From: Streptomyces graminilatus
GTDB lineage: Bacteria > Actinomycetota > Actinomycetes > Streptomycetales > Streptomycetaceae
Reading direction: 5' to 3'
DNA: 58,708 bases
Assembly (NCBI RefSeq): GCF_001418565.1
Contig: NZ_LIQQ01000297.1
Span: 1 to 58,708 of the forward strand
The stretch's first letter is position 1; every line of letters begins with the position of its first letter. The notes under the pieces were generated by a model that did not search any database, was not told where the DNA came from, and saw only the letters and a list, made by a program, of their open reading frames with translations. The position numbers were made by a program, and so were the translations under genes. Shown here piece by piece: positions 24,666 through 31,344 of the stretch.

Positions 24666-25838
24666 ATGCGCGTCCTTATGATCAGCACCCCCGTTCCGAC
24701 CCATTTCACCCCGTTGGTCCCGCTCGCATGGGGGCTGCGCGCAGCAGGGCACGAGGTGCTGGTCGTCGGCCGCGAGGAGGTGGTCGGCGCGGCCGCGTCA
24801 GCGGGCCTGAACGCCGTGGGCATCGGCGACCGGCTCGGACTGGACGACATGATCGTCCAGTACCTCGGCGACAAGCGGCCTCTGCAGGCCCTGGGCAGGC
24901 CGACCATGGAGCAGCTCTCCATGGTCGGCGCCCCGTGGATACCCCAGACGCTGGAGGTGCTGCCCGCGTACCTGGACCTGGCCCGCGACTTCGGCCCCGA
25001 CCTGGTCGTCGCCGACCCGATCGAGTTCATCTCGCTGTTCGTGGGGGACGAGCTCGGCGTTCCCGTGGTGCACCAGCGCTGGGGCGTCGACCCCGTCTCG
25101 GACCAGGTCCGCGGCGCGGGCGAGACCTGGTTCAAGGACATCCTCGCGGAGCGGGGCCTGACCGGCCTCCCGCGCCCGGCCGTGGTGCTCGACCCCTGCC
25201 CGCCCAGCCTCCAGCTGGCCGGCACGACTCCCGGCACCCCCATGCGCTTCGTGCCCTTCAACGGCAACGGCCGGCTGCCCGAGTGGCTCCGGCGCGACGC
25301 TCGGGAGCGAGGAACGGCCAAGCGTGTCGCCGTCTCTCTGGGCAGACACACCCTCGCGTACAACGGCGTCCCCCTCATGCGAAACGTCCTGGACGCGCTT
25401 GGAGGGCTGTCGGACACCGAGGTGCTCGCCACCGTGGACGAGGAGTACCGCGAGGCGCTCGGCGAGGTCCCCGGCAACGTACGCGTCATTGACCCCGTCC
25501 CGCTGCACCTGCTGCTCGGCTCCTGCCGTGCCGTCGTCCACCACGGCGGCTCGGGCACCGCGATGACCGCGAGCGCCTTCGGTCTGCCGCAGCTCGTCCT
25601 GCCCCAGTTGGCGGACCAGTTCTGGCACGGCGACGCGCTGGCCCGGGTGGGCGCGGGCATCACCATCGAGGACGTCGCGCGGCAGGACGAGCCGGAGCCG
25701 GTACGCGAGGCCGTGGCCGCTCTGCTCGGCGAGTCGTCCTATGAGAAGGCGGCGGCGGAGCTGCGCGAGGAGATCGCCCGGATGCCCGCGCCGTCCCAGG
25801 TCGTCGCCGACCTGGAGGAGCTGGTCGCAGCCGGCTGA
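24666..25838 (+). CDS. Antibiotic-type GT1 glycosyltransferase
   Basis: A 390-residue GT-B glycosyltransferase: N-terminal ISTPVPTHFTPLVPLAWGL, then the C-terminal nucleotide-sugar signature VVHHGGSGTAMTASAFGLPQ followed by LPQLADQFWHGDAL. It is shorter and more canonical than its divergent neighbour and needs no P450-like partner by homology, so the product may carry two sugars or a disaccharide. The ATG at 24666 has CAGGAGACGAC immediately upstream; the frame extends to 24546 without homology. It is the last intact biosynthetic gene of the cluster on this side. Confidence 0.87.
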   Translation: MRVLMISTPVPTHFTPLVPLAWGLRAAGHEVLVVGREEVVGAAASAGLNAVGIGDRLGLDDMIVQYLGDKRPLQALGRPTMEQLSMVGAPWIPQTLEVLPAYLDLARDFGPDLVVADPIEFISLFVGDELGVPVVHQRWGVDPVSDQVRGAGETWFKDILAERGLTGLPRPAVVLDPCPPSLQLAGTTPGTPMRFVPFNGNGRLPEWLRRDARERGTAKRVAVSLGRHTLAYNGVPLMRNVLDALGGLSDTEVLATVDEEYREALGEVPGNVRVIDPVPLHLLLGSCRAVVHHGGSGTAMTASAFGLPQLVLPQLADQFWHGDALARVGAGITIEDVARQDEPEPVREAVAALLGESSYEKAAAELREEIARMPAPSQVVADLEELVAAG

Positions 25839-25870
25839 GAACGTGGTGACCGACAGCGGGTGATCTCCCC

Positions 25871-25887
25871 GAGCCGGCACCCGGCTC
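25871..25887. terminator. Small hairpin after the second glycosyltransferase
   Basis: GAGCCGG (25871-25877) and CCGGCTC (25881-25887) pair across a 3-nt loop, 33 bp after the stop codon. Modest candidate terminator. Confidence 0.4.
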
Positions 25888-26018
25888 ATGGCGCGGAGTC
25901 ACCGCCTCGGACGGGTCTCGGGGCGCCGAGTCCGGCCCCGGACCCGGCTCGGCGCGGGTAGCCAGAGCCTCGGCCGGGGACGGACCGCGGTCCCGGTGCC
26001 GAGACGCCGGCCCTGGGC

Positions 26019-26153
26019 TCACGGGTCTTCCGCGGCCGACGAGTCCAGGGTTTCCAGGGCGGATTCGAGCAGATCCTTCCGCTTCTTCTCCGGGTCGCCC
26101 TCGATCGCCGGCAGGAGGAGGCGCCGAAGTGCAGCATCGCGAGGACTCCATGA
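26019..26153 (-). pseudogene. TetR-like regulator, C-terminal remnant (~40 codons)
   Basis: A minus-strand frame that is open from 26153 to a TGA at 26019 encodes a helical C-terminus ([18 protein letters not shown], then [10 protein letters not shown]). It reads like the last helix of a TetR-family C-terminal domain. There is no start codon or DNA-binding domain to the right; the frame meets a stop at 26154-26156. The expected N-terminal part would lie exactly where the plus-strand dehydratase fragment now sits. The family call rests on composition and pattern over few residues and is tentative. Confidence 0.4.
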
Positions 26154-26206
26154 TCATGTGGGCCGGTGCCCGTTCTGCCATCTCCCCACGCCTTCGGCGC
26201 CTGTCG

Positions 26207-26611
26207 CCGGTCGGTCTGAGCCGCGTCGACGGGTTCGGCACGGCTCGCCGGCACAACTGGGCCCGGCTGCGGGAGGGCCTGGACGGATTGCCGCACCTGC
26301 TGCTCCCGGAGGCGACACCGGGCAGCGACCCGAGCCGGTTCGGCTTCGCCATCACGGTCGCGCCGAACGCGCCGTTCGCGCTCATCGACCACCTGGAGAC
26401 CAGCAAGGTCGCCACCCGGCGCTTCTTCGCCGGCAACCTCACCCGCCACCCCGCCTACGAGGGACGCGAGTTCCGAGTCAGCGGCCCCCTCACCAACAGC
26501 GACATCACGACCGAGCGGACGTTCTGGATCGGGGTGTACCCGGGGCTCACCGACGAGATGATCGACCACAGCATCGACACGCTGATCGAGTATGTGACGC
26601 TGTCCCACTGA
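26207..26611 (+). pseudogene. NDP-hexose 3,4-dehydratase, C-terminal remnant
   Basis: About 134 residues match the C-terminal third of the PLP/[2Fe-2S] dehydrase family (RfbH/E1, UrdQ, SpnQ): RRHNWARLREGLDG, then RFFAGNLTRHPAYEG, then GPLTNSDI and the diagnostic FWIGVYPGLT. Full proteins are ~435 residues; the PLP-binding and cysteine-cluster regions with the catalytic His are missing. The open frame continues upstream to 26129 but with unrelated sequence (homology begins near GLSRVDGFG). A functional copy would remove the C3 hydroxyl to give 2,3,6-trideoxysugars such as rhodinose or amicetose. As it stands it cannot be catalytic. Confidence 0.82.
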
Positions 26612-26629
26612 GCGGCCGGGCGCCGACCG

Positions 26630-26681
26630 GGCCCAGGGCCGTACGGGACGCACCAAACAGCGTCCCGTACGGCCCTGGGCC
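26630..26681. terminator. 22-bp perfect hairpin terminator
   Basis: Arms 26630-26651 and 26660-26681 are perfectly complementary around the A-rich 8-nt loop ACCAAACA. It begins 18 bp after the dehydratase remnant and marks the boundary between the cluster and the flanking genes. Confidence 0.75.
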
Positions 26682-26794
26682 ACGGCCCGGGCCTCGAGCC
26701 CACCGTCGCCCGATCGATCAGCCGCAGCGGTTGCCGCCGCTCGACCTCCGGCACAGCCACAGGACCTCCGTCCCGCCCCTGAGCTCATCCACGC

Positions 26795-27973
26795 TCAGGC
26801 CTCGCTCACAAGATCGAGGTCCGCATGACCCGCCTTCGCAGGAACCTCCGGAACAGGCCACCTGCGGTCGGGCACGTACCCCACACCCCGCCACCACGCC
26901 TCGACAGGCAGCACCCCGGCCGGCTCGAACGGCTGCCCAGGAACAGGAAGAGCAACCGCCTGCCCCACCCCATCGGCAGCAGCCTTCGTCCACTCACCGG
27001 GCTCCGTCCACGGATGGCCCGCCAGATTGAAGGTCCCCCAGTGGATCGGCAGCATCAGACCGCCGGCCACCCCGCCCTGGAGGTCGAGATGGGCACGCAT
27101 GCCCTCCTCGGGGGTCATGTGGATGTCGGGCCAGAACTCGCTGTAGGCCCCGATCTGGATCATCGTCGCGTCGAACGGGCCGTGTTCGGCGCCGATGTCC
27201 CGGAAGCCCTCGAAGTACCCCGTGTCACCGCTGTGGTACACCCGGTGCTCCTCACCGGCGACGACCCAGGAGGCCCACAGGGTGTGCTGGGTGTTGCGCA
27301 GACCGCGACCGCAGAAGTGCCGGGCCGGGGTGGCGGTCAGGGTCAGGCCGCCCACCTTCGTCGCCTCGTGCCAGTCCAGCTCGCGCAGCCGGTCCGCCGA
27401 GACGCCCCAGTGCTCCAGGTGGGCGCCGACCCCGAGCGGCAGCGCGAACAGGGTGTCCGTGCCGGCCAGCGCCTTGATCGTGGGCATGTCCAGGTGGTCG
27501 TAGTGGTCGTGCGAGATGACGACGACGTCGACCGGCCCGAGCGCGGCCAGCGGCAGGGGCACCGGATGCAGCCGCTTGGGCCCGGCGAAGGCGAACGGCG
27601 AGCAGCGCTCACCCCAGACGGGGTCGAAGAGCACGCGCTGTCCGTCGATCTCGGTGAGCACGCTGGAGTGGCCCATCCAGGTCAGCCGGAGACCGCTGAC
27701 CGGGGGTTTGGCGAGGTCGGCGACCGTCGTGGCGTGCACCGGCACGGTTCCCGCGGGGGCGCGGCGGACCCGGTCCTCCTTGCGCAGGGAGGACTTGGCG
27801 AATTCGAGCATCGCGCCGTCCGGCCGTGGCGTACCCGGCGGATTCTGGAAGACACCGTTCGCGAAGTGCGGCGATCTGTGGATCCGCGCCAGGCGCTCCC
27901 CCCTCGGGTCCGCACCGAAGGCGGCGGGCCGCAGCGCGCGCAGCCCCGGGCTCGGAGAGGGGAATCCGGTCAC
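26795..27973 (-). CDS. Metallo-beta-lactamase-fold hydrolase (NAPE-PLD/UlaG-like)
   Basis: A 392-residue MBL-fold protein. The metal motif is SHDHYDHLD (HxHxDH), with later ligands in ATPARHF, VYHSGDTGYF and LPIHWGTF. The N-terminal extension and the segment LRLTWMGHSSVLTEIDG match the N-acyl-phosphatidylethanolamine phospholipase D-like branch, so a phosphodiesterase or phospholipase D-type activity is possible; the substrate is unproven. No signal peptide is evident. The GTG start has TGGAGG 6 nt upstream. It is divergent from the TetR gene at 28135, which may regulate it. Confidence 0.82.
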   Translation of the reverse strand: MTGFPSPSPGLRALRPAAFGADPRGERLARIHRSPHFANGVFQNPPGTPRPDGAMLEFAKSSLRKEDRVRRAPAGTVPVHATTVADLAKPPVSGLRLTWMGHSSVLTEIDGQRVLFDPVWGERCSPFAFAGPKRLHPVPLPLAALGPVDVVVISHDHYDHLDMPTIKALAGTDTLFALPLGVGAHLEHWGVSADRLRELDWHEATKVGGLTLTATPARHFCGRGLRNTQHTLWASWVVAGEEHRVYHSGDTGYFEGFRDIGAEHGPFDATMIQIGAYSEFWPDIHMTPEEGMRAHLDLQGGVAGGLMLPIHWGTFNLAGHPWTEPGEWTKAAADGVGQAVALPVPGQPFEPAGVLPVEAWWRGVGYVPDRRWPVPEVPAKAGHADLDLVSEA

Positions 27974-28122
27974 GGTACCTCCAGGTGGAGTCGGTCAGGC
28001 ATTCCATTATCGTCGCCCCCTCCGACAGTCCGGCTTCACGCGCGTGCCGGGCGGGACTTTCCAAGGAAAGACCAATGTTCCGGACGGTACGCGGAGCGGT
28101 TCGGGCGGTGCCGGTGACCGAT

Positions 28123-28128
28123 TAGTGT
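28123..28128 (+). promoter_or_regulatory. -10 box of leaderless TetR gene
   Basis: TAGTGT ends 6 nt before the GTG start of the TetR gene, which has no Shine-Dalgarno site, so transcription likely starts at the GTG. Confidence 0.45.
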
Positions 28129-28134
28129 GACCGC

Positions 28135-28749
28135 GTGGCAAGGGTGCGGTTGGGCGTGGCGGAGCGGCGCGAGGAGTTGCTGCGGGCCGCCATCGAGCAG
28201 ATCGGGATACGGGGTGTGGCGGCGGTCAGGATCGCCGACGTGGCCGCCGTCCTCGGGGTGAGCAACGCGCTGGTGCTGTACCACTTCTCGTCCAAGGAGA
28301 AGCTGGTCGCCGCCGCGTTCCGGTACGCCGCCGAGGCGGACCTCACCCACCTGGGCAAGCTCCTCGGGCGCCGTTCCCCGGCGCTGCGCCGACTGCGGTC
28401 CGCCGTGCGCTGGTACGCGCCGACCGGTCAGGCCAAGGGCTGGCGGCTGTGGATCGAGGGCTGGGCGGTGTCGCTGCGCGATCCGGTGCTGCGGGAGGTC
28501 GCCGGTGATCTGGACCGGCGCTGGAAGGCCGCGATCACCGAGGTCGTCGCGGAAGGGGTCGCCGCGGGTGAGTTCGAGTGCCCCGACCCGGCGGGCACAG
28601 CCCTGCGGCTCACCGCGCTGCTGGACGGGCTGGCCGTTCAGATGACGGCGTACGAGGGGGTGTCACGGGCGCGGGCCGAGCAGTGGGTGGACGCCGCGCT
28701 GGCTGGGGAACTGGGGTTGGCGCGGGGCGCGTTGACGTCCGGCGGGTGA
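28135..28749 (+). CDS. TetR-family transcriptional regulator
   Basis: A 204-residue TetR protein. The N-terminal HTH (residues ~8-56) contains AAIEQIGIRGVAAVRIADVA and the recognition helix VSNALVLYHFSSKEKLV, followed by an all-helical ligand domain with TetR_C-type features. The start is the GTG at 28135, apparently leaderless. It is divergent from the MBL hydrolase across 161 bp and probably represses it or itself; the ligand is unknown. Confidence 0.88.
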   Translation: MARVRLGVAERREELLRAAIEQIGIRGVAAVRIADVAAVLGVSNALVLYHFSSKEKLVAAAFRYAAEADLTHLGKLLGRRSPALRRLRSAVRWYAPTGQAKGWRLWIEGWAVSLRDPVLREVAGDLDRRWKAAITEVVAEGVAAGEFECPDPAGTALRLTALLDGLAVQMTAYEGVSRARAEQWVDAALAGELGLARGALTSGG

Positions 28750-28810
28750 AATGGTGTGGGCGTCTCTGGGGCTGCCGCCCCCAGCCCCCCGCTATCGGCC
28801 TGAACGGCCT

Positions 28811-28829
28811 CGTCCGCAAACGCCGGACG
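28811..28829. repeat. CGTCCG/CGGACG hairpin of a common Streptomyces intergenic type
   Basis: CGTCCG and CGGACG pair across the loop CAAACGC between two convergent genes. Similar short hairpins with an AAACGCCGGACG sequence are dispersed in Streptomyces intergenic regions. It probably acts as a terminator for the TetR gene and the esterase gene. Confidence 0.45.
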
Positions 28830-28868
28830 GGCTGAATACGCCCGCCCGGCGTCGGAGAGCAGAGGTAT

Positions 28869-29684
28869 TCACGCCACCCGGTCGATGCGGCTCTTGATGT
28901 CGTCCGGCGACAGCTGGCCCTTCGCCGTCACGTCGTCGCCCGACGACTCTCCCCGCAGGCGGCGCCCGATCCACGGGACGAGGTAGTCGCGTGCCCAGTG
29001 GACGTCGTCGCGGCGGATCTCCAGCGTGCCTCGGGGAGGCAGGGCCGGCCAGGGCTGGTCCGGGTCGGCCGGGATGTCCAGGCCGAGGACCTGGCCCGCG
29101 CGCAGCGCCACGCGCGTGTGGCCCTCCGCCGAGAGGTGCAGCCGGTCACCGTCCCAGGCCCTGCGGTCCTGGATGGTCTTCAGGGACCACAGGTCGAGCA
29201 CGGGGCAGCCGTACCGGTCCGCGATGGCCCGCAGGTGCCCGTTGTACGTGGCGATCTTGCCGCGCATGTGCTTCAGCACCGGCACGTTGCGGGTGTCGAA
29301 GCCGGTCGTCACCATGACCGTGCCGACCACCGAGGTCAGACCGATCACCGCCCGCTCGAAGCGTTCGGCGACCTCGTCCGGGTCGCTGCCGGGCCGGATG
29401 ATGTCATTGCCGCCCGCACAGAAGGAGACCAGGTCGGGCGCCAGTTCCCGGGCGACGGGAAGCTGCTCGGCCACGATCTGGTCGAGGAGCCTGCCGCGTA
29501 CCGCGAGGTTCGTGTAGTCGAAGTCGCCCTCGGGGCGCCGGTCCGCGAGGAGTACCGCGAACCGGTCGGCCCAGCCGACGAACGACCCGTCGGGGCCGGG
29601 GTCGCCGACGCCTTCGGTGAAGCTGTCCCCCACCGCCACGTACGACCCGATCACTCTGCTGTCATTCTTCGAATCGTCTGCCAC
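28869..29684 (-). CDS. SGNH/GDSL-type esterase or lipase
   Basis: A 271-residue SGNH hydrolase. Block I is AVGDSFTEGVGD (nucleophile Ser), Gly in block II is near NLAVRGRLLDQ, block III is FCAGGNDI (Asn) and block V is DRLHLSAEGH (Asp and His). There is no signal peptide, so it is probably cytoplasmic. The C-terminal ~70 residues contain WARDYLVPWIGRRLRG, conserved in this Streptomyces family. The GTG start has only a weak ribosome site. Substrate unknown. Confidence 0.85.
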   Translation of the reverse strand: MADDSKNDSRVIGSYVAVGDSFTEGVGDPGPDGSFVGWADRFAVLLADRRPEGDFDYTNLAVRGRLLDQIVAEQLPVARELAPDLVSFCAGGNDIIRPGSDPDEVAERFERAVIGLTSVVGTVMVTTGFDTRNVPVLKHMRGKIATYNGHLRAIADRYGCPVLDLWSLKTIQDRRAWDGDRLHLSAEGHTRVALRAGQVLGLDIPADPDQPWPALPPRGTLEIRRDDVHWARDYLVPWIGRRLRGESSGDDVTAKGQLSPDDIKSRIDRVA

Positions 29685-29806
29685 ATCGGCCCATGATTCA
29701 CCTTCCGATGTGAGCTACGCGACCGTAGGAAGGGGTTGACGGCCGGTGAGATAGGCCACTCGTCAAGTGTTGGCCAATCCGGAATAACGGGCCGCCCCGA
29801 GCCGGG

Positions 29807-29854
29807 ACGGGCCGAAGGCCGGTCCCCTGGAGCGGGGACCGGCCTTCGGCCCGT
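29807..29854. terminator. 21-bp perfect hairpin after the M23 peptidase gene
   Basis: Arms 29807-29827 and 29834-29854 are perfectly complementary with a 6-nt loop. It lies just downstream of the peptidase gene ending at 29877 on the minus strand. Confidence 0.75.
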
Positions 29855-29876
29855 GGTCTCGCGGAACGTACGCGCG

Positions 29877-30881
29877 TCAGCCGACGGCGACGCCCTTCGA
29901 GCGGAGGTACGCGATCGGGTCGACGTCCGAGCCGTAGTCCGGGGTGGTGCGGATCTCGAAGTGCAGGTGCGGTCCGGTCACGTTGCCGGTGGCACCGGAG
30001 AGGCCTATCTGCTGACCCGCCGTCACCGTCTGCCCGGCCGAGACGGAGAGCTGGGAGAGGTGCGCGTACTGGGCGTAGTAGCCGTCGGCGAGCTGGATGA
30101 CGACCTGGTTGCCGTACGCACCGCCCCAGCCGGCGGTGACGACGGTACCGGCGGCGATGGCCTTGAGGGGCGTACCGGTCGGGACGACGAAGTCGACGCC
30201 CGTGTGGTAGCCGCTGGCCCACATGCTGCCCGCCACGTGGTAGCCGGTGCCTATGACGGCGCCTTCCACGGGGAGGTTGTAGCCGCTGGAGGTGCCGGTG
30301 TCGGCGGCCTTGGCCGTCGCGGAGGTCCCGGCCGTCGCGCTTCCGTCGGCAGCCGCGGAATCCGAGGAAGAGGCGCTCGAAGAGGAAGAGGAGGAAGAAG
30401 AAGAGGAGGAGGAAGATGAGGAGGATGACGAGGACGGTGAAGAGGCCGACTCGGCCCTCTTGCCGATCGTCAGCTTGAGGCCGGGGTGGATCAGGCTCGG
30501 ATCGGTACCCACAGCGGTGCGGTTGTCCTCGTAGAGCTTCTGCCAGCCACCGCTGACCCTCTGCTCCTGGGCGATCTTCGAGAGGCAGTCGCCGGACCGG
30601 ACCGAGTAGGTCCTGACGCCCGCCTTCCTGGCGGCCCAGTGCGCGGACGCGGAGGCCTTTTCGGACTTTGCCGTCTTCGCGTACACCGAATCGACCGCTG
30701 CGGTCCCGGCCGTTTCCGAAGGCGACGACACGGAACGGGCCGCGGAGTCCGGCGTGGTCGCGTGGGCGCCGGTGGCTCCCAGCAACGGCAGGGCGAGAGC
30801 CGCTCCGCCGGTTCCGGCGACGGCTATCGAACGGGTGAATCGCGGAGGCTTGGGACGGCGGTGCTTACCCTTCGCGGGCAT
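29877..30881 (-). CDS. Secreted LysM-M23 peptidoglycan endopeptidase with poly-serine linker
   Basis: A 334-residue exported protein. It has a signal peptide (residues ~1-41, basic start KGKHRRPKPPR, hydrophobic ALALPLLG, cleavage near AHA), a LysM peptidoglycan-binding domain (~91-140, YSVRSGDCLSKIAQ), a linker of more than 20 consecutive serines (~150-175), and a C-terminal M23 zinc metalloendopeptidase domain (~205-330) with HTGVD and HLH zinc motifs. It should cut peptide crosslinks in the cell wall during growth or sporulation. The ATG at 30881 has AAGGA 7 nt upstream. A c-di-AMP riboswitch lies in the leader, as in other Streptomyces wall-lytic genes. Confidence 0.9.
   Translation of the reverse strand: MPAKGKHRRPKPPRFTRSIAVAGTGGAALALPLLGATGAHATTPDSAARSVSSPSETAGTAAVDSVYAKTAKSEKASASAHWAARKAGVRTYSVRSGDCLSKIAQEQRVSGGWQKLYEDNRTAVGTDPSLIHPGLKLTIGKRAESASSPSSSSSSSSSSSSSSSSSSSSASSSDSAAADGSATAGTSATAKAADTGTSSGYNLPVEGAVIGTGYHVAGSMWASGYHTGVDFVVPTGTPLKAIAAGTVVTAGWGGAYGNQVVIQLADGYYAQYAHLSQLSVSAGQTVTAGQQIGLSGATGNVTGPHLHFEIRTTPDYGSDVDPIAYLRSKGVAVG
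30373..30437. repeat. TCN microsatellite encoding the poly-serine linker
   Basis: A purine-rich run on the plus strand (mostly GAG/GAA-like triplets) encodes the consecutive serines on the minus strand. It is prone to slippage, so its length may vary between strains. Confidence 0.7.
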
Positions 30882-30954
30882 GGCGAATTCCTTCTCCGGG
30901 CGCCTGCGAGGTGAGCTGTCGGGTGCGGACTGGAGATGTCCGGCCACGCCTGAA

Positions 30955-31110
30955 CGTGACTTGACCCCAAGCCTGTTCCGGAGACCGGAACAGGCGTACT
31001 GCCTGTGGGTCCCCCGCTCCTGCCGTTGTCGGGTGTTCGAGGCGGGTTCCGGGCGGCGGCAGGATTGGGCGTCCGTCCGGATGGGTGGCGAACGTAAGCG
31101 ACCAGGACGC
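30955..31110 (-). ncRNA. ydaO/yuaA-type cyclic di-AMP riboswitch
   Basis: The leader of the M23 gene, read on the minus strand, contains the landmarks of actinobacterial ydaO elements in order. GGTCGCTTACGTTCGCC (at 31103-31087) comes first, then AATCCTG and CCGAACCC-like joins around 31050-31030, then GAGCGGGGGACCCA near 31015. A variable hairpin and the closing TTGGGGTCAAG (30971-30961) follow, about 75 nt before the start codon. These riboswitches are OFF switches for cell-wall hydrolase genes when c-di-AMP is high. The boundaries are approximate. Confidence 0.85.
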
Positions 31111-31344
31111 ACGGAAACAAGCCTCCGGTTCCCGGTGTACGGATTTCCTGTGATCCTCTCCGAAATTCCCGGTCACTGTCCGTGAATTCGGATCTTTGAA
31201 CCCCGGAAACTCCCTTAAAACACACTGGAATTACGTGAACATGACGGCGACTCAGGGTCACGAATATGACGCTGCTCACGCACCCGATTCACAGCAACCC
31301 CTATTTCCCAGCGAGTTGGAACGAAGGGCCCATAACGGACAGAA

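Noticed and set aside
25888..27030. Long plus-strand open frame over the cluster boundary
   Set aside because: Low-complexity Arg/Pro-rich product without motifs; it overlaps the dehydratase remnant and a clear terminator.
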